Shown here piece by piece: positions 7,143 through 14,161 of a DNA stretch of 15,067 bases; positions within the stretch are counted from its first letter, which is position 1, and the number at the start of each line of letters is the position of its first letter. The position numbers and the translations under genes were made by a program. The notes beneath the pieces were generated by a model. That model saw only the letters and a program-made list of their open reading frames with translations, ran no database searches and was not told where the DNA came from. The stretch is from an uncultured Collinsella sp. (GTDB lineage Bacteria > Actinomycetota > Coriobacteriia > Coriobacteriales > Coriobacteriaceae), in the NCBI GenBank assembly GCA_902476475.1, contig CABSDO010000050.1, positions 1 through 15,067 on the forward strand. Direction: 5' to 3'.

Positions 7143-7190
7143 TAGCTTTGCCCGGTGCTTCACCGCAAGTGAGGTGCCGGGCTTGCGCTA
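7143..7190 (+). terminator. Long hairpin between the TPR gene and mreB (terminator without T-run, or leader element)
   Basis: GCCCGGTGCTTCAC (7150-7163) pairs along its full length with GTGAGGTGCCGGGC (7169-7182), with three G-T wobbles and a CGCAA loop. TAGC/GCTA adds four outer pairs beyond a small internal loop. TTGCGC rather than a T-run follows, so it is not a canonical intrinsic terminator. It ends 53 nt before mreB and may separate the two operons or sit in the mreB leader. Confidence 0.5.
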
Positions 7191-7232
7191 GTATCATGAG
7201 CTAGTAGTTTTCCAGCAATCATCCAACACATC

Positions 7233-7237
7233 AGGAG
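7233..7237 (+). promoter_or_regulatory. Ribosome binding site that decides the TTG start of mreB
   Basis: AGGAG lies 5 nt before TTG 7243. The first in-frame ATG, at 7255, would be 17 nt away from it. Starting at the TTG also keeps the hydrophobic N-terminal MFSLMDMFF typical of MreB. Confidence 0.75.
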
Positions 7238-7242
7238 TTGCG

Positions 7243-8286
7243 TTGTTTTCTTTGATGGATATGTTCTTCGGTAGCTATGCGGGCGATCTTGCGATCGACC
7301 TCGGCACCGCAAATACGCTTGTCTCCGTGCGCGGCAAGGGCATCGTCATCCGCGAGCCCTCTGTTGTCGCCATCGACAAGAACGACGAGCGCATCCTGGC
7401 GGTCGGTATCGAGGCAAAGCGCATGCTCGGCCGTACGCCCGGCAACATCGTGGCCGTTCGTCCTCTGAAGGACGGCGTCATCGCCGACTTCGATGTTACC
7501 GAGGCCATGCTCCGCTACTTTATCGACAAGGCTTCCGAGAAGCGCTATCCGTGGACCCCGCGTCCGCGCGTTGTCGTCTGCGTCCCCTCCGGCGTCACGT
7601 CGGTCGAGAAGCGTGCCGTCTTTGAGGCCACGATCCAGGCTGGCGCTCGTCAGGCCTACCTGATCGAGGAGCCCAGGGCTGCCGCTATCGGCGCCGACCT
7701 GCCCGTCGAGGAACCCACCGGCTCCATGGTCATCGATATCGGCGGCGGTACCACCGAGGTTGCCGTTATCGCCATGGGCGGCATCGTCGTCTCGCAGTCC
7801 ATCCGTATTGCCGGCGACGAGTTCGATCAGGCCATCCTCACGCACGTTCGCGATGCCTACAACCTGGCCATCGGAGAGCGTACGGCAGAGGACATCAAGA
7901 TCAAGGTCGGCTCCGCCGTGCCGCTTAAGGACGAGCTCGACGTCGAGGTCAACGGCCGCGACGTGATCACCGGTCTGCCTAAGACCGTGCGCATCGAGAG
8001 CGAGGAGATTCGTCGCGCGCTCAACAAGCCGCTCGACGAGATGGCCAAGGCCGTCAAGGACGCGCTCGACGCTACGCCTCCCGATCTTGCCTCGGACCTT
8101 ATGTACTATGGCATATTGCTGACCGGTGGCGGCGCGCTGCTGCGCGGTCTCGACGTGCGCCTGCGTGATGAGACCGGCGTTTCGGTCAACGTCAGCCCCA
8201 CGGCACTCGATAACGTCGTTAACGGCTGTGCCCGCGTGCTCGAGGCCAATGCGTTTGATGGCGGCTTCGTCCAGACCAATGCTTAA
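7243..8286 (+). CDS. mreB: Rod shape-determining actin homologue MreB
   Basis: MreB is a 347-aa actin-fold ATPase that polymerises on the inner face of the membrane and directs lateral-wall synthesis. The actin-family ATP-binding motifs are all present: phosphate 1 IDLGTANTLV (Asp19, Gly21), phosphate 2 DIGGGTTEVAV (from Asp165) and the adenosine motif LTGGGALLRG (GGGA 295-298). The N-terminal MFSLMDMFF is the expected amphipathic membrane-binding stretch. Length and order match canonical MreB rather than ParM or FtsA. The start is TTG. It is the first gene of the mre-mrd cluster, with mreC beginning 21 nt after its stop. The 115-nt gap upstream contains a large hairpin but no textbook promoter. 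Confidence 0.97.
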   Translation: MFSLMDMFFGSYAGDLAIDLGTANTLVSVRGKGIVIREPSVVAIDKNDERILAVGIEAKRMLGRTPGNIVAVRPLKDGVIADFDVTEAMLRYFIDKASEKRYPWTPRPRVVVCVPSGVTSVEKRAVFEATIQAGARQAYLIEEPRAAAIGADLPVEEPTGSMVIDIGGGTTEVAVIAMGGIVVSQSIRIAGDEFDQAILTHVRDAYNLAIGERTAEDIKIKVGSAVPLKDELDVEVNGRDVITGLPKTVRIESEEIRRALNKPLDEMAKAVKDALDATPPDLASDLMYYGILLTGGGALLRGLDVRLRDETGVSVNVSPTALDNVVNGCARVLEANAFDGGFVQTNA

Positions 8287-8293
8287 TTTCCAA

Positions 8294-8300
8294 AAGGTGG
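8294..8300 (+). promoter_or_regulatory. Ribosome binding site that decides the TTG start of mreC
   Basis: AAGGTGG lies 7 nt before TTG 8308. The only nearby in-frame ATG (8365, codon 20) lies in the loop of a strong inverted repeat. Starting there would remove the basic cytoplasmic tail. Confidence 0.7.
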
Positions 8301-8307
8301 ATTCCAT

Positions 8308-9306
8308 TTGGCACGATCTTCGGGTTTCTCCACAAATCTGAATACCAAGCGACAATCAACGGGTATGCGCCCGTTGATTGTTTTCAGCCTGATTTCGGTG
8401 TTGCTGCTCACGTTTTATATTCGTGAGGGTGAGGCCGGGCCGATTCATGCCGTGCGTTCGGGCGTGACGACGATTACCTCGCCGGTGCGCTTTGTGGGCT
8501 CGGCTGTGGCGGCTCCCTTCAATGCGATCGGCAACGTGTTCTCTAACCTTACGGCGTCGCAGGACACGCTCGACGAGCTCAAGAAGCAAAATGAGGAGCT
8601 GACCTCTAAGGTTGCCGAACTCTCCGAGGCTCAAAAGACCGCCGAGCGTCTGGAAGGGCTGGTCGGCCTGCAGTCGACCTATAACCTCAAATCGACCGCT
8701 GCTCGTATCGTTGGTGCCTCGGGCGATGCCTGGACCTCGACCGTTACCATCGACAAGGGCTCTGCCGACGGCCTTACCATCAACATGCCCGTGACGAGTT
8801 CTGCCGGTGTTATCGGCCAGATTATCGAGGTATCGGCCAAGACCTCTACCGTGCGCTTGATTGGCGACGAGAACTCGGGCGTGTCCGCTATGGTGCAGGA
8901 CACGCGCGCCCAGGGTATGCTGCAGGGTCAGGCTGACGGCACGCTGCGTCTTGAGTACGTGAGCGTCGATTCCGACGTTAAGGTTGGCGACATCATCGTG
9001 ACCTCGGGCATTGGCGGTGTGTTCCCCAAGGGTCTACCGCTCGGCACCGTCTCGTCGGTTGAGAAATCGGCAAACGACGTGTACTACACCATTGTGGTGC
9101 GCGCTCAGACCACGGCCGAGAACAACGAGGAAGTGCTGGTCATTACCTCGCTGACCGACGAACAGTCGGCCTCGGATGAGGACGTGAGCACGGCCAACAG
9201 CACGCCGCAGGGAACGTCGCGCGACGCTGCGACCAAGACGAAGGACGAGAGCTCGGATGACAGTTCCGACACGTCCGAGACGACCGATTCTGGCTCGAAC
9301 GAATAG
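8308..9306 (+). CDS. mreC: Rod shape-determining protein MreC
   Basis: MreC is an exported scaffold that links MreB to PBP2 and activates the elongasome. The 332-aa protein has a short basic cytoplasmic tail (residues 1-21), one TM helix (22-38, PLIVFSLISVLLLTFYI), a coiled coil at about 81-118 (DELKKQNEELTSKVAELSEA) and the paired beta-barrel domain at about 125-280. The latter contains the MreC-type stretches GSADGLTINMPVTSSAGVIG and GDIIVTSGIGGVFPKGLPLG. The last 50 or so residues are an unstructured Ser/Thr/Asp/Glu-rich tail, longer than in many homologues and expected outside the cell. The start is TTG. Codons 15-25 hold a perfect 12-bp inverted repeat followed by TTTTC. Confidence 0.95.
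   Translation: MARSSGFSTNLNTKRQSTGMRPLIVFSLISVLLLTFYIREGEAGPIHAVRSGVTTITSPVRFVGSAVAAPFNAIGNVFSNLTASQDTLDELKKQNEELTSKVAELSEAQKTAERLEGLVGLQSTYNLKSTAARIVGASGDAWTSTVTIDKGSADGLTINMPVTSSAGVIGQIIEVSAKTSTVRLIGDENSGVSAMVQDTRAQGMLQGQADGTLRLEYVSVDSDVKVGDIIVTSGIGGVFPKGLPLGTVSSVEKSANDVYYTIVVRAQTTAENNEEVLVITSLTDEQSASDEDVSTANSTPQGTSRDAATKTKDESSDDSSDTSETTDSGSNE
8352..8384 (+). terminator. Intragenic terminator-like hairpin in the mreC 5' coding region
   Basis: ACAATCAACGGG (8352-8363) and CCCGTTGATTGT (8370-8381) form a perfect 12-bp stem with a TATGCG loop. T continues to 8384 before C. It lies 44 nt into mreC, in the sense orientation only. Its structure is that of an intrinsic terminator with a short T-tract. 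A role in attenuation or in setting the MreB:MreC ratio is an inference. Confidence 0.5.
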
Positions 9307-9310
9307 GGGG
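9305..9310 (+). promoter_or_regulatory. Ribosome binding site that decides the start of mreD
   Basis: AGGGGG is 7 nt from ATG 9318 but only 1 nt from ATG 9312. The second ATG is therefore the better start. The site overlaps the stop codon of mreC (TAG 9304-9306), which suggests translational coupling. Confidence 0.65.
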
Positions 9311-9317
9311 CATGTCC

Positions 9318-9884
9318 ATGGATCTACACGAGCAGGGGATGAGCTCCCGCACGTTTGTGATCGCCGCCATCGTGTGCGTGCTGCTGCAGGCAGGCCTGGC
9401 GCCGCAGATTTCCATTGCGGGCGGTCGCGTCAACTTCATGATTATCCTGGTGTGCCTAAGCGTGTTCTCGGGCGACCCGACCCGTGCCGTCGTGTGCGGT
9501 TTTTGCAGCGGCTTGTTCTATGACCTGTCCGCTGCCGTGCCGGTGGGCGTTATGTCGCTCCTGCTGACCGTGGGTTCTTTTGCCCTGGTGCACAGCGCCG
9601 TCGGCCAGACGGGCGGTACCCCGAGTGCGCGCGGCATCACTGTGGGCGCCTTCGCGCTCGTCATTAATGTGATCTACAGCATCATTTTGCTGTTTATGGG
9701 TTTGGAGACGAGCTTTGTCGTGGCGATCTTCGGCCATGCGTTGCCGTCTTCGATCCTGACGGGTCTGGTTGCCATTCCGTTTTTGATGTCCGGCGTCGTG
9801 CCGCAGTCCGGCTATGGATTCTCCGCACGTGGCGGACGCCAAACGGGTATGCGCTTTAAGCCCAAGACCCGCAAGCTCAAATAA
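9318..9884 (+). CDS. mreD: Rod shape-determining membrane protein MreD
   Basis: MreD is a small integral membrane protein of the elongasome. From ATG 9318 it is 188 aa with four to six hydrophobic segments, beginning FVIAAIVCVLLQAGLAPQI. The family-typical motif is present as GFCSGLFYDLSAAVPVGVMS, where the GFxxGLxxDL core is the usual MreD hallmark. It ends in a short basic cytoplasmic tail (RFKPKTRKLK). The assignment rests on this motif, the hydrophobicity, the length, and the position between mreC and the PBP2 gene. The next gene starts 13 nt after the stop. Confidence 0.92.
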   Translation: MDLHEQGMSSRTFVIAAIVCVLLQAGLAPQISIAGGRVNFMIILVCLSVFSGDPTRAVVCGFCSGLFYDLSAAVPVGVMSLLLTVGSFALVHSAVGQTGGTPSARGITVGAFALVINVIYSIILLFMGLETSFVVAIFGHALPSSILTGLVAIPFLMSGVVPQSGYGFSARGGRQTGMRFKPKTRKLK

Positions 9885-9897
9885 GGGAGGCCCGTAG

Positions 9898-11967
9898 ATG
9901 TCTTCCCAGTTGACGGTTATTATCGCCGGTATCGTGCTGGTTGTGGCCATCGTGGTCGCGCTGGTCATCATGCGTCGTGGCGATTCCCGTTTTACCTACG
10001 ATACACAGCATGGAACGGCCCCGCGCGCCACCGAGGGCGAGGGCAATACCGCGGCGACCGCCTTTAAGGGTCGCTTTTCCATCCTCACCACGGGTGTGGG
10101 CGCGATGTTTGCGGCGCTCGCCGTCAAGCTGTGGGGCATGCAGATGGTCTCGTCGGACTATTACGAGAAGCAGGCCAATAGCAATCAGACTCGCACCGTT
10201 ACCACTCCCGCTGTGCGCGGCCGCATCCTCGACCGCAATGGCGTGGCGCTTGTCCAGAACCGTCCCTCACTTGCTGTCGTGGCCTACCGCGACCTTGCCG
10301 AGGATGAGGTTCTGGTTCGCCATCTTGCCAACGTGCTCGGTATGCCCTACGTGGCGGTTCTGCGCAATATCCAGGACAATACAGAGGGCGCCCAGAGCCT
10401 GCATACCATCGCGACGGACGTTCGTCGCTCCACGGTTGCCTATATTCAGGAGCATGCCGGCGAGTTCCCGGGCGTCAAGATTGCCGAACGTACCGAGCGC
10501 CAGTATCCATATGGCGAGACGGCATGCCATATCTTGGGCTATACCGGCACTATTACCTCCGAGCAGCTCGAGGCCCAGAATAAGAAAACCTCTGGCGATG
10601 ATGATGCTTCTGCTGGCAAGATTACGTACCAGTCGGGCGATATCGTGGGCCAGGCGGGCGTTGAGAGCTACTACGAAAACCTGCTGCAGGGTATTCGTGG
10701 CGAGCAGACCGTCAAGGTCGATGCCTCGGGCAATGTGACCGGTCAGGCCGGCGCCGTTCCCGCGAAGGCCGGCTCCGACATTAAGCTCACGCTCGACCTT
10801 AAGATCCAACAGGCCTGCGAGACGGCACTGGCGAGCGCTATCGAGCTTGCCAAGACCACTGGCTACAGCAATGCCGGCAACGGCGCTGTGGTGTGTCTCG
10901 ATCCCAACAATGGCGAGATCCTGGGCATGGCGAGCGAGCCCAAGTTCGATCCGTCCGTCTTTATCGGCGGCGTCTCAAATGACGTGTGGACCGAGCTCAA
11001 TGATGACAAAGGTTCGCACCCGCTGCTCAACCGCGCCATTAGCGGACAGTACATGTCGGCTTCGCCCATCAAGCCGCTCTCGGCACTGGCCGGTCTTGAG
11101 TTTGGAACCTACACGTCGGGGCAGACGACCAACTGCACGGGCTATTGGACGGGTCTGGGCAAGTCGTGGGGCAAGTACTGCTGGCTGCATTCCGGCCACG
11201 GCACCATGACGCTGCAGTCGGGTATCGCCAACTCGTGCGACCCCGTCTTCTACGACATGGGCAAGGCGTTCTTTTATGACGAGAAACATTCCGAGGGCCT
11301 GCAGGAGGTCTTTCGTCGCTGGGGTCTAGGCAAGACCTGCGGTATCGATCTGCCGAGTGAGGGCGCGGGTCGTATTCCCGATGCCGAGTGGAAAGAGTCG
11401 TACTTCACCGACGCCTCTGCCGAGGACCGCAAGTGGAATGCCGGCGATATGACCAACATTGCTATCGGTCAGGGTGACATCCTGGTGACGCCCCTGCAGA
11501 TGGCGTGCGCCTATATGGGTCTTGCCAACGGCGGCAAACAGTACGTGCCCCACGTGTTTTTGTCTGCCGTGTCGCGCGATGGCGACGGCGATGCCTATAA
11601 GTACAACGGCAAGGGCAAGAAGAAGCGCCTGGAGGCCAAGATCAACAGCGATTCGGATTTGGCTCTTGTTCGCAACGGCATGCACGACGTGATATACACG
11701 GCATCGACGTCCCTGGCGGCTCACTTTGGAACCCTGACGCCGCAGGTATACGGCAAGTCGGGCACGGGCGAGAAAAGCGGCGAGGACGAATACGCGTGGT
11801 TCTGCGCCTATGCACCGGCCGATGATCCCAAGTACGTCATCGCTACTGTCCTGGAGCAGGGCGGCGGCGGCTCAGATACCGCGATGCATGTCGTGCGCGA
11901 CGTGCTCGGCGTGATTTATGACGAGCCCGATACCTCTTCAGCCTCGGGCGATTCTTCGGTTCGATAG
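9898..11967 (+). CDS. mrdA: Penicillin-binding protein 2 (class B transpeptidase of the elongasome)
   Basis: PBP2 cross-links new lateral-wall peptidoglycan on the outer face of the membrane and works with RodA. It is 689 aa, with AAGGGAGG 7 nt before the ATG. The class B pedestal begins at VRGRILDRNGVALVQNRPS. The transpeptidase domain has SxxK as SPIK (Ser389-Lys392, nucleophile Ser389), motif 2 as SCD (Ser446-Asp448) and motif 3 as KSGT (620-623). The N-terminus is odd. A first hydrophobic helix (residues 5-25, VIIAGIVLVVAIVVALVIM) is followed by a 33-residue basic/polar loop and then a second helix at about 60-80, the one expected in PBP2. By the positive-inside rule the loop is cytoplasmic and the N-terminus is outside. 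The stop TAG overlaps the Shine-Dalgarno site of rodA. Confidence 0.95.
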   Translation: MSSQLTVIIAGIVLVVAIVVALVIMRRGDSRFTYDTQHGTAPRATEGEGNTAATAFKGRFSILTTGVGAMFAALAVKLWGMQMVSSDYYEKQANSNQTRTVTTPAVRGRILDRNGVALVQNRPSLAVVAYRDLAEDEVLVRHLANVLGMPYVAVLRNIQDNTEGAQSLHTIATDVRRSTVAYIQEHAGEFPGVKIAERTERQYPYGETACHILGYTGTITSEQLEAQNKKTSGDDDASAGKITYQSGDIVGQAGVESYYENLLQGIRGEQTVKVDASGNVTGQAGAVPAKAGSDIKLTLDLKIQQACETALASAIELAKTTGYSNAGNGAVVCLDPNNGEILGMASEPKFDPSVFIGGVSNDVWTELNDDKGSHPLLNRAISGQYMSASPIKPLSALAGLEFGTYTSGQTTNCTGYWTGLGKSWGKYCWLHSGHGTMTLQSGIANSCDPVFYDMGKAFFYDEKHSEGLQEVFRRWGLGKTCGIDLPSEGAGRIPDAEWKESYFTDASAEDRKWNAGDMTNIAIGQGDILVTPLQMACAYMGLANGGKQYVPHVFLSAVSRDGDGDAYKYNGKGKKKRLEAKINSDSDLALVRNGMHDVIYTASTSLAAHFGTLTPQVYGKSGTGEKSGEDEYAWFCAYAPADDPKYVIATVLEQGGGGSDTAMHVVRDVLGVIYDEPDTSSASGDSSVR

Positions 11968-11971
11968 GAGG
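11965..11971 (+). promoter_or_regulatory. Stop codon of mrdA overlapping the Shine-Dalgarno site of rodA
   Basis: TAGGAGG contains both the mrdA stop (11965-11967) and a perfect AGGAGG 5 nt before the rodA ATG. This arrangement favours coupled translation of the transpeptidase and its glycosyltransferase partner. Confidence 0.75.
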
Positions 11972-11976
11972 TTGCG

Positions 11977-13203
11977 ATGGATTTTTCTCCGGCGGATCTG
12001 TTCCGTTCAACCAAGACCGGCTCTCGCAGCAGCCTGGACCGCGTCAACAAGCAACTTTCGGCCTCGCGCGGCACGTTTCGCCAAAAGGTGCATATCGGTG
12101 TGCTCGTGGCTACAGTGGCGCTCGTCGCCTACGGTGCCATCATTATCTGGTCGGCTTCGCAGTTTAAGGCCGATGCTTCGTTCTCACGTCATCTTCTGGG
12201 AATTGGCATCGGGGCGGTGCTGGCGGTGCTGGTCTGGCGTACCGACCTGCGCGGTATTTCCAATTTCTCGACAGCGTTGCTCGTCATCGACCTGATCGTT
12301 ATCTTCTCACCCAAGATTCCGGGTCTGTCCTATACAGGCGGTCTGGGCATGACGGGCTGGATCAAGATTCCCGGTATCGGCTTGACATTCCAGCCGGTTG
12401 AGCTTGCCAAGCTCATCACCATCTTCTTTATCGCCACGCTTGGCTCGCAGTATAACGGCCGCATCGATACCGTTCGCGACTACGTCAAGCTCTGCGGCAT
12501 GCTGTCCATCCCGTTTTTGGCCGTCGTCGCCATGGGCGACCTGGGCTCGGGCCTGGTCGTGCTGGTCTCGGGCGCCATCGTCATCTGCATGAGCGGTGCG
12601 CGCCGCGAATGGGTGCTGTCGACCCTGGCCCTGCTCGTGGGCCTGGTGGCCCTCGTCCTGGCGCTCGATTCGGTCTTTGATTCGTTGCTCGGCCACGATG
12701 TGCTCATCAAGCAGTATCAGATGAACCGCCTGACGGTCTTTATCGACCCCGATAATGCCGATTCGGACGATGCCTACAACCTGCAGCAGTCGCTTATCGC
12801 CGTTGGCTCGGGTGGCTTCTTTGGTAAGGGTTTGGGCCATGCGACGCAGTCGGCCGGCGGCTTTCTGCCTGAGTTCCACACCGACTTCGTCTTCGCCTTC
12901 CTGTCCGAGACCTTTGGCTTTTGCGGTTCCTTTTTGCTCCTATGCCTCTACGTGCTGCTGATCTTTTCGACGATTCGCGTCGCCTTTAAGTGTGAGTCGC
13001 TGTTCTTGCGCCTATCGTGTGTGGGCATCGTTGGCATGTGGGCGTTCCAGACCTTCGAAAACATCGGCATGTGCATTGGCATGATGCCGATTACCGGTAT
13101 TCCGCTACCGTTTATTAGCTTCGGTTCGTCTTCGATGATGATTCAGCTGCTGACGGTGGGTATCGTACAATCCATATGGCGGCATCGTTCGGGCGCCGCG
13201 TAA
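11977..13203 (+). CDS. rodA: Peptidoglycan glycosyltransferase RodA (SEDS family)
   Basis: RodA polymerises lipid II into glycan strands for the lateral wall. It is a 408-aa polytopic protein with about ten TM segments. SEDS motifs are visible: FQPVELAKL, GDLGSGLVVLVSGAIV, the long exported loop with YNLQQSLIAVGSGGFFGKG and FLPEFHTDFVFAF, and the C-terminal TGIPLPFISFGSSSM. The Asp of HTDF (residue 303) corresponds to the essential catalytic Asp of the family. RodA rather than FtsW is favoured by the position directly after the PBP2 gene in the mre cluster. The N-terminal tail of about 35 residues before the first TM is polar and basic. The start is fixed by AGGAGG and by the coupling to mrdA. 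Confidence 0.94.
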   Translation: MDFSPADLFRSTKTGSRSSLDRVNKQLSASRGTFRQKVHIGVLVATVALVAYGAIIIWSASQFKADASFSRHLLGIGIGAVLAVLVWRTDLRGISNFSTALLVIDLIVIFSPKIPGLSYTGGLGMTGWIKIPGIGLTFQPVELAKLITIFFIATLGSQYNGRIDTVRDYVKLCGMLSIPFLAVVAMGDLGSGLVVLVSGAIVICMSGARREWVLSTLALLVGLVALVLALDSVFDSLLGHDVLIKQYQMNRLTVFIDPDNADSDDAYNLQQSLIAVGSGGFFGKGLGHATQSAGGFLPEFHTDFVFAFLSETFGFCGSFLLLCLYVLLIFSTIRVAFKCESLFLRLSCVGIVGMWAFQTFENIGMCIGMMPITGIPLPFISFGSSSMMIQLLTVGIVQSIWRHRSGAA

Positions 13204-13221
13204 CCGCTGGAGGGGTTTGCT

Positions 13222-14151
13222 ATGAAAATTCCCGTAGATAAGCTGACCCGCGCTTTTAAGATGGGCGCGTCCGTTAAGAAGGATTCCGATACGCCGGTGC
13301 GCGTCTCGGTCTATCTGGATTCGTCCGCCTCGCGCTTTCTTGCCGAGACGGTGCGTGACGCCTTTGTGCCGCAGACGACCTCGGGTATTGTGCGCGTCGA
13401 GCGTCTGGGGGAGGAGCGAATTGCTCCAAAGACCGATACCGATGTGGTGCTGGTGCTCTCGTGTGGTTCCGACCGCTTGGAGAGTGCCGTGCAGGAGCTC
13501 GTGATCGCCGGCGCGCCCGTGTGCGTGCTTGCCGAGTCTGCTGTGGAGGTGCCGTTTATCGAGGAGTCCACGCCCATGCTCGGCGTGGTAGCGGCAACCG
13601 ATAAGACGTATCTGCTCGAGACGCTTGCCCGCTGGATTCTCGATCGCACCGACAAGGAAACGGCTTTTGCGGCGAACTTTGCCTTCATGCGCATCGCGGC
13701 GGCCAATCGTATCATCACCTCGTGCGCGCTTACCAATATGGCGACCGGTGCACTGGCGTTTTTGCCGGGCGCCGATTATCCCGTTATGGCGCTGGCGCAG
13801 GTGGGCATGCTCTTTGAGCTCGCTGCCGTCTTTGGACGCGGCATTAAGCCTGAGCGCGGCTACGAGGTCGCGGGCGTGCTTGCCGGCGGTCTTGTGATCC
13901 GCGCGGTCACCCGCGCACTCGTCAAGCAGACGCCGCATATTGGGTTTGTCGTCAAGGCGCTCACTGCTGCCGCGGGCACCTACGGCATGGGCCGTGCGCT
14001 CGTTTCGCTCTACGAGCGCGATGTCGACTACAGCCGTGCCAACGAGGTGGCCACTGCCACGTTCTCCCGCGTTCGCGATCTGGTGACCACGGTCGCGGGC
14101 GCTACCCGTCCTATGGCGTCCTATCAGGACGCATCAGATCTCGCTGCTTAG
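13222..14151 (+). CDS. DUF697-like membrane-associated protein with degenerate GTPase-like N-domain
   Basis: The protein is 309 aa; GGAGGGG lies 6 nt before the ATG. Residues about 170-215 carry TNMATGALAFLPGADYPVMA and a following helix ending in AAVFGRG. This matches my recollection of the DUF697/YcjF pattern (A..G..P.PG.D...L..lq..m...la..yG), usually found behind small GTPase domains. Residues about 25-140 alternate strands and helices (VRVSVYLD, TDVVLVLS, GAPVCVLAES, MLGVVAATDK) in the order of the later part of a G-domain. No Walker A (GxxxxGKS) or NKxD motif is present, so nucleotide binding is doubtful. Two or three weakly hydrophobic helices (180-260) may insert in or bind the membrane. 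It lies 18 nt after rodA and its stop overlaps the next Shine-Dalgarno site, so it is in the same operon. The role is unknown. Confidence 0.75.
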   Translation: MKIPVDKLTRAFKMGASVKKDSDTPVRVSVYLDSSASRFLAETVRDAFVPQTTSGIVRVERLGEERIAPKTDTDVVLVLSCGSDRLESAVQELVIAGAPVCVLAESAVEVPFIEESTPMLGVVAATDKTYLLETLARWILDRTDKETAFAANFAFMRIAAANRIITSCALTNMATGALAFLPGADYPVMALAQVGMLFELAAVFGRGIKPERGYEVAGVLAGGLVIRAVTRALVKQTPHIGFVVKALTAAAGTYGMGRALVSLYERDVDYSRANEVATATFSRVRDLVTTVAGATRPMASYQDASDLAA

Positions 14152-14161
14152 GGGTTTTCCG

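Noticed and set aside
5802..7163. 453-codon minus-strand open frame antisense to the TPR gene
   Set aside because: It has no recognisable motif, its composition follows from the opposite codons, and the plus strand has clear TPR repeats, a TM and a Shine-Dalgarno site.
7183..7210. TTGCGC...TAGTTT as the mreB promoter
   Set aside because: The spacing is 16 bp with poor -10 agreement, and TAGTAT at 7189 lacks a -35. No version was convincing enough to list.
7231..8355. 374-codon minus-strand open frame antisense to mreB
   Set aside because: mreB is unambiguous on the plus strand. The antisense frame is a by-product of GC-rich codon bias.
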